DNA of 64,000 bases from Chlorophyllum brunneum. Taxonomy: Eukaryota; Basidiomycota; Agaricomycetes; Agaricales; Agaricaceae. A program made the translations under genes and the position numbers. Location: NCBI GenBank assembly GCA_963576785.1, contig OY756144.1, positions 1,054,001 to 1,118,000 on the forward strand, written 5' to 3'. The notes under the pieces were generated by a model that searched no databases, was not told the DNA's origin, and was given only the letters and a program-made list of their open reading frames with translations. Positions 34,401 to 44,745 of the stretch are shown piece by piece. Each line of letters opens with the position of its first letter. Within the stretch, counting starts at the first letter, position 1.

Positions 34401-36131
34401 AACTAAATCCGGGTGAATTCTTTTGAATGGATGCTTTGCGCGTGTAGGGTTCTCTCTAAAGGGTTTCTGGTGCATCTTTCCCTTGGCACAACCGTCACAG
34501 ACTGGCTTTTGCTCGGGAATCCGCACCGGAGTAAACCCAATCGTATTTTTCTCAAAGTGATTGAGGATACGATTAGAGGGATGTCCTAATCTCGCATGTA
34601 CAACTTTGTAGCCAACAATCGGATCCGCAGTCATAGCTGCTTGTTCTGAATGTACAATTTTTGTATTAACAAAATGTAAAGTAGTGTTGCGACTTGCTGA
34701 AGGATATGCTTGAAGAATAGCATTTCCTTCGCTATCAACTACTACTGATTTGTTGGCATCTGTTCTAACAGTTTTGCCATCCTGGCATAACTGTCCCACT
34801 GACATTAGTCGTTCAGAGGTTCCTTTTAGAAGGAAGGCTGGATATATTAATATCTGCGTTGGTTGAACGCTGTCAGTCTTCCCGTTATAGACTCTATGCT
34901 TAAGCATAACTGCTCCAAGACCAACTGCATTAAGGTAGGGGCTTTGTGCTCCTACAGTCTTAATTGGGATCGAAACTTCGAGTTCTTCGAAGTTGATGAA
35001 GTCTTCCGCATAAGGGGTATAATGACATGATGCCCCTGAGTCTAATAACCATACGTCACTATATTCTTCTAGTGGCGTTATGCTTTGATCATTGCTTCGC
35101 GATCGAGGTCTAAATTGATCCAGTACTCTTAAATACTGATCGGGCATGCGCGTGGAGAAACAAGAAAATTGAGAAGTGTTAAAACACTTCTCATTCATTG
35201 ATCTGCTCGTAACAACATTATTATGGGATCCTAAAGATCCCGATAGTGTAATTACATGCCCGGCCCCCGACGTCCCTTCCCCTTGCCCTTGCCCTTCTTC
35301 TTGCGAAGACGGCCGGTCGGCATATTGGTGACAGGACTGTGTATCAGGGTTAGTAAGAGTATCTGAGATCAAATTGATCACATACCCAGCTCCTCCCTTC
35401 TTCTTGAAGTCACTCCCATAGTCGGTCGACGAGAGTCCGAGTGACACCTCAGATTGAGGTGCCGAAGCAAAGGGTTCGGACTTCGGAGACTTCGGGAGAG
35501 GCCCAGAAGAGGGTCCTATGACGTTTGCAGGGTTCCTGGGGTCGCGGATGTCGTAGGCGACATCCTGAGCCGGTGCCATGAGGTCGTCAACCTCCTTCTC
35601 GCTCTCAAGCCGTTTGAAAGCTTCATCTACCAACACTGTAAGTGTGGCAGGTCGCCTGTCAGCGGTCTTGTTCTTCTGAGTAAGAGAATATCTCTTACTC
35701 TGGAAACGCTCCATTGGAGGGGAGGCCCTTGGAAGAGGAGGGAACTCCTCTTCATAGGTCCTGACGGCTGGAGCTACTATTTCCTCCGGAGGAGGAAGGT
35801 AGTACGGCCGAACCTCTCCAGGTTCAAGCGAGTCGCCCCGGGCGACGGAGTCCATGCTTGGGATCTTTACCACATGATGCATAGCCAAATTGAGTTTATT
35901 CCCAAATTTGGGAGAAATCAATAAGGCATATGGTGAATCATGCGGTAAAAGAAAAGAGAAGTGGACGCAGGTCACATTAATATCGGGGTTACTATGTTTA
36001 GTGAACCATTTGCTTACCCTCGTGTGTCCCTCACAGGTACAACCTGGGGGGTGACCAGAAGGAACCGAAGGTGCACCGGGTGGTGTCACCAATCGTCCTT
36101 TCGGGACGCAGGGGTGAGAGACCTCGTGCAT
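31408..36131 (-). pseudogene. Copia B pol: protease, integrase, RT, RNase H
   Basis: A 1,226-residue frame (36,131-32,451) holds the aspartic protease (VWLLDSGASCHYTP), integrase zinc finger (HARLGHPSNRILNHF with CDGCAKGK), the DDE core (MDNFSSHGWIRF, CTDRGGEYATDK, QQNGRAERLNR) and the start of reverse transcriptase (RARLVAKGFSQIEGIDYDE, LDVKTAYLYG). A TGA at 32,448-32,450 follows YGLKQSG. The frame reopens with IALVYVDDSIF (catalytic YVDD, about 32,315-32,345), shifts again near 32,125, then gives RNase H (SDSDWAGDPISRKSVTGYF, ALSSTEAEYMAL, ADILTKNL) to 31,408. One stop and one frameshift thus separate the three blocks. Confidence 0.9.
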
Positions 36132-36134
36132 TCT

Positions 36135-37403
36135 TCAATCATATCGATTGAGAGCACGTTTCTTCGCCATTTGCATAGGCAAAGGACCAGTGACGCGGTC
36201 GCACCAGGTGGTCACCTGTTGAATCCGCAGTGAGTTTTCGAGGAGGGCGGTGAAACATAAGTTTCGTGCTTCAGCATGCACCTTTTTCTCGAGCTCTGCA
36301 CGAGCGTTCTCTCGTGCCTGCTGGACCTTCTTGGAATTAACCCAAGTAAGCGGTTTTGGTCTCTCACTCACAAGTACACGAGTGGTCAGAGGAGCGGGAG
36401 TGGGAACGGGTCAAGGCGCGTCCATGCGCCTCATCAGGTCGAAGGGGGTCATCCCCAGACCAGTGAAGCGACGGACCGCCGGTTCCGTGGCAGCGGCGAA
36501 GCCCGCCATGGCTTCCACCATGTGGGCCTGGGGTTTACCCTGGCGCTTTTTGGGCTTCTTCTTCTTCTTCTGGACGTTAATCCAGATAGGAGAAGGGGGA
36601 GAAGGCTGAGGGGGCTGCCCACTCAGATTGGCAGGGTGGCATGGACCTCTCGCAGGCTGGGCCCTGGTATCGCCTCCAGGGTGGAAGCGGTTCCAGGGTG
36701 GTCCAGGGCGAGTCCTAGGGATATTGCCCTGAGGGCGAATTTGGTAGTTGGCAGTGGCTGCGAAGGATGCTTGGGGGTTAGACATGTTAGGTCTTGACCC
36801 TTCACGTCTTGACCACTCAGCATTTATAGCCTGCTGAACTACCTCCCAGGTCATATCTACAACATTGTGATTATTCGCCAATGTTGTTTGGGCCACTGCA
36901 TTCCAATCCGGTGGTAATGCGTTCAAAGCGATCATCGCGCCAAGAACTTCTGGCAATTTTACCTTAGCTGTTTCTAATTGAGAAGCCATTGTTCTCAATT
37001 CAGCTAGATCCATTGCTGGATCTTGATTTCCTGTAATGCGCTTTCGCAACATTCTTTGGAGAATTGAATACACCGCGGCAGGAGAAGGTGTCCCGAAGCG
37101 GGTTTTCAAATTGGTCCAGAGGAATCCAGGAGCGTCATGCCCATGGAGTAACAGGGAATCAGGTAAGGTGCCATTAATAACAGCCAATGCCTGACCTCTC
37201 AATTGTTCTCTCCTTCTATCCTCCTCCGTTAAGGTGGTAGGATTCGCAGGAGAGAGGTCTTGGTCTGTCACAGTCCATCCGGACTGGTCAGAACCAGTGA
37301 CAGAAATGAGGGTTAAGGCATCCTGAAGCCTTCTAGACCAGAACACATAGTTCTTAGGCCCATTAAGCTTAGGTAAACCAGCGACGATATTATTAGTAGA
37401 CAT
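36135..37403 (-). pseudogene. Copia B gag
   Basis: Frame from MSTNNIVAGLPKLNGPKNYV at 37,403. The first 200 residues form the Copia capsid domain (YVFWSRRLQDALTLI, LRGQALAVINGTLPDSLLLH, YSILQRML, MASQLETAKVKLPEVLGAMI). A basic run KKKKKPKKRQG comes later. A TGA at about 36,411-36,413 interrupts it where Copia A has Trp, and the frame then continues to 36,135 (ARAELEKKVHAEARNLC) and a second stop before pol. No CCHC knuckle is visible. Gag would assemble the virus-like particle in the cytoplasm. Confidence 0.8.
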
Positions 37404-37550
37404 AATATCTTCGTCGAGTGTATTTCTTTCTAAAAGAAAATTCTCGAATCAGCAATGATCAAATACAAGGATAACTCTGTCAGGTGAAGCCCTATCATCC
37501 TATCTCAATTAGAGGGGATGATAATGGTTTAACCATCGGTAAGGCTACCG

Positions 37551-37562
37551 GGGCCCATAACC
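37551..37562 (-). other. Copia B primer-binding site (half-tRNA type)
   Basis: On the minus strand GGTTATGGGCCC follows the 5' LTR directly. It is complementary to the anticodon arm of eukaryotic initiator Met tRNA (GGGCCCATAACC), the site used by Drosophila copia, which primes on a tRNA half. Confidence 0.75.
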
Positions 37563-38134
37563 TGTTGAGGAAACGACCGTAACGAGTTGTTTTCTGGGGG
37601 CAGCAGTAAACACAGTGGGAGAGAACGTAGGGTCTACTCACCGAGATAATAAGCTTCTATCTGATACCTGTAGTAAGGTAGTTCTGATAGACAGATATTA
37701 TTGATAAAGCGGTTGACGTCAGTCAAGTAGAGGTCAAAGTTGATAAGATCGATTGAGGTGTTGTACTCAAAGAGATAGGCAATGATGAAGAAGTTGTTCG
37801 ATTGAACAAGATGCAGAACTTAGGTCTGCTACATGGGGTTTATATACATATTGTAACATAGACGAGTCATACTACATAAAATACTAGCATTGCATGGATT
37901 GTTCCTTATGACTCTCTTTAACTGCGGCGTAGTGCCTGCGGAGTACTGCGGAATGTAGTATCTAGTCATTGGTACTATGTAGAATAATCTATCAAGTACT
38001 TATGACTCTCATCGTATGCAGAGCAACTCATAGGAAGTTACTACGGAATGAAGTTACTGGAAAGTAACGGATCAGTCTATTATTAGAATAATGACTTCAT
38101 AATCTATTTCTAGAATATGTCCGAAACTTCAACA
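37563..38134 (-). repeat. Copia B 5' LTR
   Basis: 572 bp, starts TGTTGAAG on the minus strand and ends CAACA. Right flank GCTTC is the target-site duplication. Confidence 0.95.
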
Positions 38135-38329
38135 GCTTCCATTCATGATATATGATCAGTAGGTGGTATGTAGTACATACATTACCCCCTTACATGTCAG
38201 TACCTATTCTCCCTCAACCAAATTCCATCTGACTGGTTTCAGCATTACTCTGGCTTGGATACTCTTGGCCTTCCACACCTCGCAAACTATTCTTAGGCTT
38301 CTTTCCCACAACCCCTTGGGTACAAAGAT

Positions 38330-41300
38330 AAGTCACCGGCGCCCATTACAAGAAACCATCGCACGGCTTTGCTTCTCTCTCTGGGAAGAACATTATCGAC
38401 CCAAGATGTCATCCCATTCTTGATAAATGGCTCTCATGTATACCCCACCCAGCCGATCAATGGCCCTCTCACTCTCACTCTCGGTGCTGCATGACCGGTG
38501 GAGAATTAAACAACCAGTCACGAGAGCTGCTGTGGCCAAGGCCTCCAATGCACATATAAATGGACTAGTTTCACAGAATTCCACTACGTGAAGTTCACCC
38601 GAAGCTTCCGTCAACTCTACCATGGTTGGAAATATTCTCTCAACATTTTTGGTATTGGTTTTTGCTTCTCTTTCTGTGACAACCGCCCCCACTACGGGGA
38701 AGGGATGGCATTTTGTCCAGAACGGCACGACCGGGATTGTAGCGTTGGAGTCTATCATTGTGTCCGACAATTTGGCCATTTTCTTCGACAGAGCTACGAA
38801 CGATCCGTTACAGCTCGACGGGCACCCGGCTTGGGGTGCCTTGTATAACCTAGAAACGAATACCGCTCGTCCGCTCAATCCTGTAACGGATAGTTTCTGT
38901 GCCTCTGGGAGCTTCTTGTCTAATGGGACGATGGTGGGTATCCGATGGACATCCGTGGTGCTGAGCTGATATGCAGTAGGTTAGCGTTGGCGGCCATATC
39001 CCTGTAATTCCTGAGGCTCAGGATGGACGTATGGGCATCAGGATTTGGGAGCCCTGTGACGACCCTAACGGCGTCGGGTGTTCTTTGTTTGAGGATCCTG
39101 AGAATCTCCACCTGGCTGAAACCAGGTGGTATCCCTCCAGTCTAAGAATTTTAGACGGGTCGATAGTGAGTTTGTGCTTTTGGATCATTCCCAACGGTAA
39201 AACCAATCTTCCCAGATGATTGTCGGTGGCATCCACGAAGGAACCCCATTTTACAACGTTGATCCCGTCAACAACATTGAATTCTTCCCGCCTAAAGATG
39301 GTGGTGTTCCGAGACCAATGGATTTCCTTGCACGCACTGTTCCCGCTAATCTCTTTCCTCGGTACGTGCAAGAATCGTTCAGTTCTATAAATTACTGACC
39401 CTTGCGGCAATCAGGGCCCTCGCACTCCCCGATGGGAAAATCTTCATAGCTGCTAACAACCAGACGATTATCTACGACGTCGAGACCAACACCGAGACCA
39501 GGCTGCCTGATATTCCTAACGGTGTTCGAGTCACCAACCCATTCGACGGTACAGCTACACTTCTTCCTCTCCACCCACCCGACTACATCCCCCAAGTACT
39601 CATTTGTGGCGGAACAAATACGAGTGACCAGATTCCGGAGGGGGATTTGTCATCGCAGACGCCTGCATCCGACCAGTGCAGTCGTATGATTCTGACACCT
39701 GAGGGAATTAAGCGTGGTTGGGAGATCGAGAGGCTTCTAGAACCTAGGATGATGCCCGAGATGATTCTGATGCCGAATGGCCAGGTCATCATTATCAATG
39801 GCGCACAGACAGGATATGCTGCCCTAGGCACCGTGAAGGATCCTATTGGCAACTTCTCAAATTCGGATCATCCTGCGTACGTGCCCGTCTGAGTTTGTTG
39901 GAGTATGATGCTGAGCCACCTGTAGGTTTACTCCTTCTATCTATACGCCCGATGCTCCCCTCGGAAAGCGTATCAGCAATGTCGGAATGCCAACAACGGA
40001 CATTGCACGTCTATATCATTCAACTGTGACTCTTACACAGAAGGGGTAAATCCCACATACCCTTTGTGTTGAGACTGCGCTTAGTGTGTTTACCTTCAGG
40101 AACCTCATGATCGCCGGTTCCAATCCCAATGGCCGTGTCATTAACGGAACCAAGTTCCACAGGTTCTGCCATCTTCTCCAGAAAGACCAATGATCCCACT
40201 CACACGAACTACAGTGAATTCCGTGTGGAATATCTCAACCCTCCCTATATGACCGTGGACAGGCCCGGGCTGTTCAATGTGCCGAAGAACATTTCTTTCA
40301 ACACAGAGTTCCATGTAGATGTCTCTATCCCTCCTCATCTGAAGCGGGACTCCATGAAAGGTGCCCAGATCAACGTTCACATCGAAGCGTATCAGGGGCT
40401 AATACATCCTGGATAGTTGCGCTTATTGACCTCGGGTTCTCATCGCATGCATTCCATTCAAGCTCTCGCCTCGTTTTCATGGAAGCGCAGCTTTCAGGTG
40501 ATGGGAAGGCACTGAAGATCAAGAGCCCGCCGAACAATCGTGTATACCCTCCTGGTCCAGGTACGTCGCAATGCTACGCAGTTTCGCTCAACGTACTGAT
40601 GACGTTAAAGCCTATATCTTCTTCACGGTTGATGATGTTACGAGCACTGGGGTGAGAGTTTTGGTAGGGAACGGAGCTTCCCCGCCGGTTGAGGATCAAG
40701 GTGTCAGACTTTGAATGTAATCATCTTTCAAAAGACAATGCGAGTTCGAATATAGTTTTGGACAACCACGACTTTGGACTTCCTCAATATCAACGACGGA
40801 AGAGTCATACCTGTTCACTCCCATGCCACCACAAAAAAGCGTCAAACAACGCCCTTCGTGTGGCCAAAAGCCGGGTTTCCGCCTTCTTGAAACGGCGGTC
40901 GTATATGATGATAAATTTCTGGCTAGTTTGGGTTTCTTTGAGCTTCAGACACAAATCTGAGGCGACTCACGGGCGAAGACATGGGTAAACGAAGCGGTCT
41001 CTTCGGGATGGAATGGGGGCGTGTCTCTGAATGCGAGGATTTCGAGGCTCAGGTCTCAGGCCTCAGATCCGTCACTGATAACTCAAGGGTCATGATCAGA
41101 CCCCAGCCCGTTCAAAGACACCCAGGTTCGCCGACTGGAACCCCGTCCCCCACAAGACTCTTCAGGTTTATCCATGGCATTTAAGTTACAGTTTAATCTC
41201 AGTACCACGACGGTTGATAAAAGGCATAGTACTACAGACGTTCCCAGAACAAAGTTCTATACATTTGTTTGTATCGGCGATGAGTTTATTTCTGGTGTAC

Positions 41301-41330
41301 AGAAACCTTCCCTCAACAAGGGAACGGGGG
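38330..41330 (+). repeat. Segmental duplication carrying glyoxal oxidase copy 2
   Basis: Matches 52,210-55,170 over the gene, its promoter and about 600 bp downstream (for example the CACGACGGTTGA and GTGTACAGA words). Similarity fades in the 3' flank. Limits are approximate. Confidence 0.75.
38622..40714 (+). CDS. Glyoxal oxidase-like copper radical oxidase, copy 2
   Basis: Paralog of copies 1 and 3 with the same 8-exon layout: 38622-38933, 38980-39165, 39216-39361, 39415-39876, 39926-40045, 40100-40162, 40215-40560, 40611-40714. The signal peptide is [21 protein letters not shown]. Cys in FCASGSF, Tyr in RWYP and Tyr-His in ARIYHS are kept. Exon 7 is 346 nt against 347 in copy 1: one base is missing between MKGAQI and the GANTSW block, shifting the frame before the histidine ligand in [10 protein letters not shown]. 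Removing a 35 nt stretch (GTGCCC...TATCAG, within 40,355-40,400) as a tiny intron would restore it. The downstream frame is otherwise clean. It is either a very short intron or an early pseudogene. Confidence 0.75.
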
Positions 41331-41857
41331 AATAGTCACACGGTCATCAACCAAAAAGTCGTCGGGAGTAGATTGCCCATCCCGGCGCATTTAGTTCAGG
41401 TTGAGGAATCTGGGCCGTGCTCACGGTCCAGGTAATGTGTAAACATTTCAATCAACCTCACAATTCAGCGCTGGCATAGCTGCCGTTCATCCTGGTCCTG
41501 ACCTCTGAATCAATACACCCCAGTCGCCTAACTCGAGACCTGGTACTGGTCCATAAGGAAATTCTTCCACCCCGGGGGATCCTTGATACTATAGGTTACT
41601 ACCCTTGCGCACGACAACGCCTTTTTCGACACTCCCTACATGGTTCACCCATGTGGATCACAATCGTGTCTTATATTATACTTTCAAACGTGCGTGCTCC
41701 CTATGCACGCGATTGGAGTTTACTGCCTTCATGAACCTCACTTCTATCTTTGTCCCGAAAGTATGCCCACACGAGAGCATCCGTGATAATCATCAGGGTA
41801 TAATTCGAAATCTTGGAGGGTTGACCCAACGAAGCCTCTTTCCTTCATCCGCAAAAG
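40715..41857. other. Intergenic, glyoxal oxidase 3' flank then Git1-like promoter
   Basis: The first about 600 bp are duplicated downstream of copy 3 (54,610-55,170). The rest shows no gene; scattered short frames have no recognisable motifs. Confidence 0.6.
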
Positions 41858-44511
41858 ATGAAAACATTAAAGGAACGGGTTAGAAGTGTTTCACTGATTT
41901 TTGCGTAGGTATTAGTTACCCTGATGTGGATCGCTTTTGTGTTGATGTCTTTCCAGATGTGGGACTGCTCTGTTCTCCGACGGTCAGCATCTCTCAGTAC
42001 TGTCTACTTTCCATAATTGACTCCTACTACTTGCGATGCTAGGCTACTCCAATGGCGTCATTAATAATGGTGCGACTGAGATTGAAGGCTTTTGTTCTGT
42101 GTGTTTTGCTAACTGCAATTGCAGTCAACACCTGTATGGTTCTTGCTTCAGTTTGACGTCTCGTCTGACAGGCCTTCTGAGTGCTTACCCGTATATATGG
42201 GTCTGGAAGAATCGAGACCAAGAACTACGGTACGACCTTGCGCAGCCTGACTTTCGCTGGAACTGTCGTAGGGATGCTCATCTGGGGTTAGCCTTGAGTT
42301 TCGTATACTTCTTTTTTGGCTCATCGTGGGCGGTATAGGATGGCTCTCTGACAAAATGGGTCGTAAGTTTGGCATGGTGGGTGTCGCCATCTATGTTTAT
42401 TGAGCGATAGTGAACTTCTGCAGATGAGTGCTTCGGCTATTGTAGCCATTTTCGCCCTCCTATCTTCGGCATCTGCTGGTGCCCGCGGAAGTCTTCCCGG
42501 AATGTTATCGATGCTCAGCGCAATGCGGTGGGTCGTATTACCAGATATCGTCTGTGGTCATTACTGACCTATCCATTAGCTTTCTACTTGGAATTGGAAT
42601 TGGCGCTGAGTATCCATGCGGGTCGGTTTCCGCTGCAGAGCAATCTGAAGATCACACCATTTCCCGATACGCTCAGCATCGATGGGTAGCTCTAAGCACT
42701 TGTATGTCTGACACCCAATTCAAATTCTGTTGTGCGTAGTGACAGGCCGCTAACAGATAACATGCTCACCTGGGGCTTTGTCTTTGCCGCTTTCGTGCCC
42801 CTTGTTTTGTTCTGGATGCGAGTTTTCCTTTCTTTTTTGGGCGACGAAATAACTATTGTTGGGCATACATAGATTTGGTAACAATCACCTGCGGGCCATT
42901 TGGCGTCTGTCCCTTGGACTGGGCTTTGTCCCCGCGGCCCTTGTGTTTGTCTGGCGTCTGAACATGGAAGAACCCACACGTTACAGGGAAGACTCGATGA
43001 AGCGTGCGCGAATTCCTTATAAGCTAGTCTTGAAACGGTACTGGGCGTCGCTTGCTGCTATATCGGCCATTTGGTATGTCTCAAAATAATTACCTTGTTC
43101 TCTGTCCGACATCCCGATGATGGCAGGTTCCTCTACGATTTCATTGTGTGAGTCCCTAAGCTACTTGGTTCAACATAAAAGCTAAACAAGTCCAGGTATC
43201 CAGTATGTCGTTGGACAAACTGATACTCACAAACTTATGACTCCTAGTTTGGCATTTATTCAACGACCATTTTGAACAAGTGCAGTGACAGCCAGCACCT
43301 TAGTCACCTGTGTTTAAATTTTATGTAGCATCACCGGCGGTAATGATTCCTTGGGAGTAATTTTTGGATGGAACGTCGTCATCACGTGTGTCTTGCTTCA
43401 AATCCGGGTTCATTTACGCTGACGATTTGTTGTGTAGTTTGATGCAAGTGCCCGGTATATGTCTTGAAACCATGTGCATCTGGAAGCTCCGCTGATTACT
43501 ACGAATAGGAGCTATCGGAGGGGCTTTCTTACTGGATTGCGTGGGACCGAAATGGACTCTGGTATGTATCACCAATCCAGGGGGGTTTGGCCTCACGCTA
43601 CTCAGCACTGATCGACCCTGTGTCAACCTAGATATCAGCGCTAGTGGCCCAAGCTGTCGTTGGTTTTCTGATGAGTGGATTCTATCAGCGGCATGTGTTC
43701 AATCTGTCACGGTGTCTCGTTCTATTGTTAATCTACCCTACAGACTAACGAATCATATTGCAGCTTTTGCAGTTAGTCCTTTTCTTACCCTTATTCCTCA
43801 CGTTTTTGCGTTGAACACATCTAGGTCGTCTATGGTATATTCCAATCACTCGGGGGGGTCGGTGCGTTAGGCTGAATACCCGTCTAGTATGAGAATTGTT
43901 AACAACTACAGGACCCGGAAATTGCACCATTTTGCTCGCGGCAAAGACGAGTTCAACAGCCGTGAGAGGACAATATTATGGTGTTGCGGCCGCCACGGGG
44001 AAGCTTGGTGCTTTTATTGGAACATGGGGTACGTGGGCAAAATCTGCCCGAGAGTAAGCCTAACGCTATTTCAGTCTTTCCGCCTATGATTGACGGTATG
44101 TTCAACGCACGAGATATTCTTCATTAGATTGAAAAATCTGTAGCCTTCGGTGGTCCTAAGTCTACAAGAGGAAATACCGGGCCGTTCTGGATCGCCAGTG
44201 GTGAGTCACCGCATTCGCTTTCTCGACCACGGAGGTCAACCACAGAGATAGGATTATCACTTCTTTCCGCTATAATTGCTTTTTTATGGGTTCAACCATT
44301 GACACATGATGGGTTAATCGAAGAGGATCACGCAGTGAGTCCTCAAAAGATAGGTTATTAGGTGCGAGGAAGCTCACTAGGGGTGTAGTTCCGCGAATAC
44401 CTTGAAGCCCACAGATATGATACAACGGTCATGGGCTTAGGAGAGGGTAGTCCAGAACCTGTTTCCACGGTAAATACCGATGGTTTGTCCAGCAAAAGTG
44501 AGAAAGTATGA
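41858..44511 (+). CDS. Git1-like MFS transporter (glycerophosphodiester/phosphate type)
   Basis: Plasma-membrane MFS carrier of the Git1 group, whose yeast member takes up glycerophosphoinositol. I place the start at ATG 41858 ([16 protein letters not shown]), which splices to CGTALFSDG and YSNGVINN. The frame then stays open through about 24 small exons, with motifs [155 protein letters not shown], ending SSKSEKV. Some exons encode fewer than 10 residues. Two introns (after FVPLVLFW and after MSGFYQ) appear to use GC instead of GT donors. I see no disabling change. Automated gene finders may fragment this gene. Confidence 0.85.
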
Positions 44512-44745
44512 ACGCATAGATCACGATCTTAGTTCCGATTTGGACTACACAATAAATGTAAAAATGGTTGCGACGCCCGGGAGCGCGGCAAAAATTACTT
44601 GTACACTAGAAGTCTAAGGTTGGTTTCCGGGTCGTTGCTGACCAGTCGAACAACTCCCGCCCCTCGGTAGTATTTTTATTGACGGTAGAGAGGGGCATGT
44701 TGCAGATGTTCTCCCACATCGACGGTCCTATTCTCCTCGACGGGT
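44512..44745. other. Convergent intergenic gap
   Basis: Short region between the ends of the Git1-like gene (plus) and P450 copy 1 (minus). No feature seen; it must hold both 3' ends. Confidence 0.6.

Larger units (their letters stand above)
30774..38134 (-). mobile_element. Ty1/Copia element B, full length with target-site duplication
   Basis: 7,361 bp minus-strand element with two 572 bp LTRs (30,774-31,345 and 37,563-38,134) that differ at 8 positions by my count, TG...CA ends, and a 5 bp duplication GCTTC on both sides (30,769-30,773 and 38,135-38,139). Inside are a primer site, gag, protease, integrase, reverse transcriptase and RNase H in Copia order. About three stops and one frameshift break the polyprotein, so it is recent but probably not self-mobile. 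Confidence 0.95.

Noticed and set aside
35454..36797. Plus-strand open frames over Copia B gag
   Set aside because: They are antisense to a recognised gag/pol frame and have no motifs of their own.
41605..41883. Plus-strand frame as first exon of the Git1-like gene
   Set aside because: It cannot splice in frame to the CGTALFSDG exon, while ATG 41858 can, through a GT-AG intron starting at 41,905.
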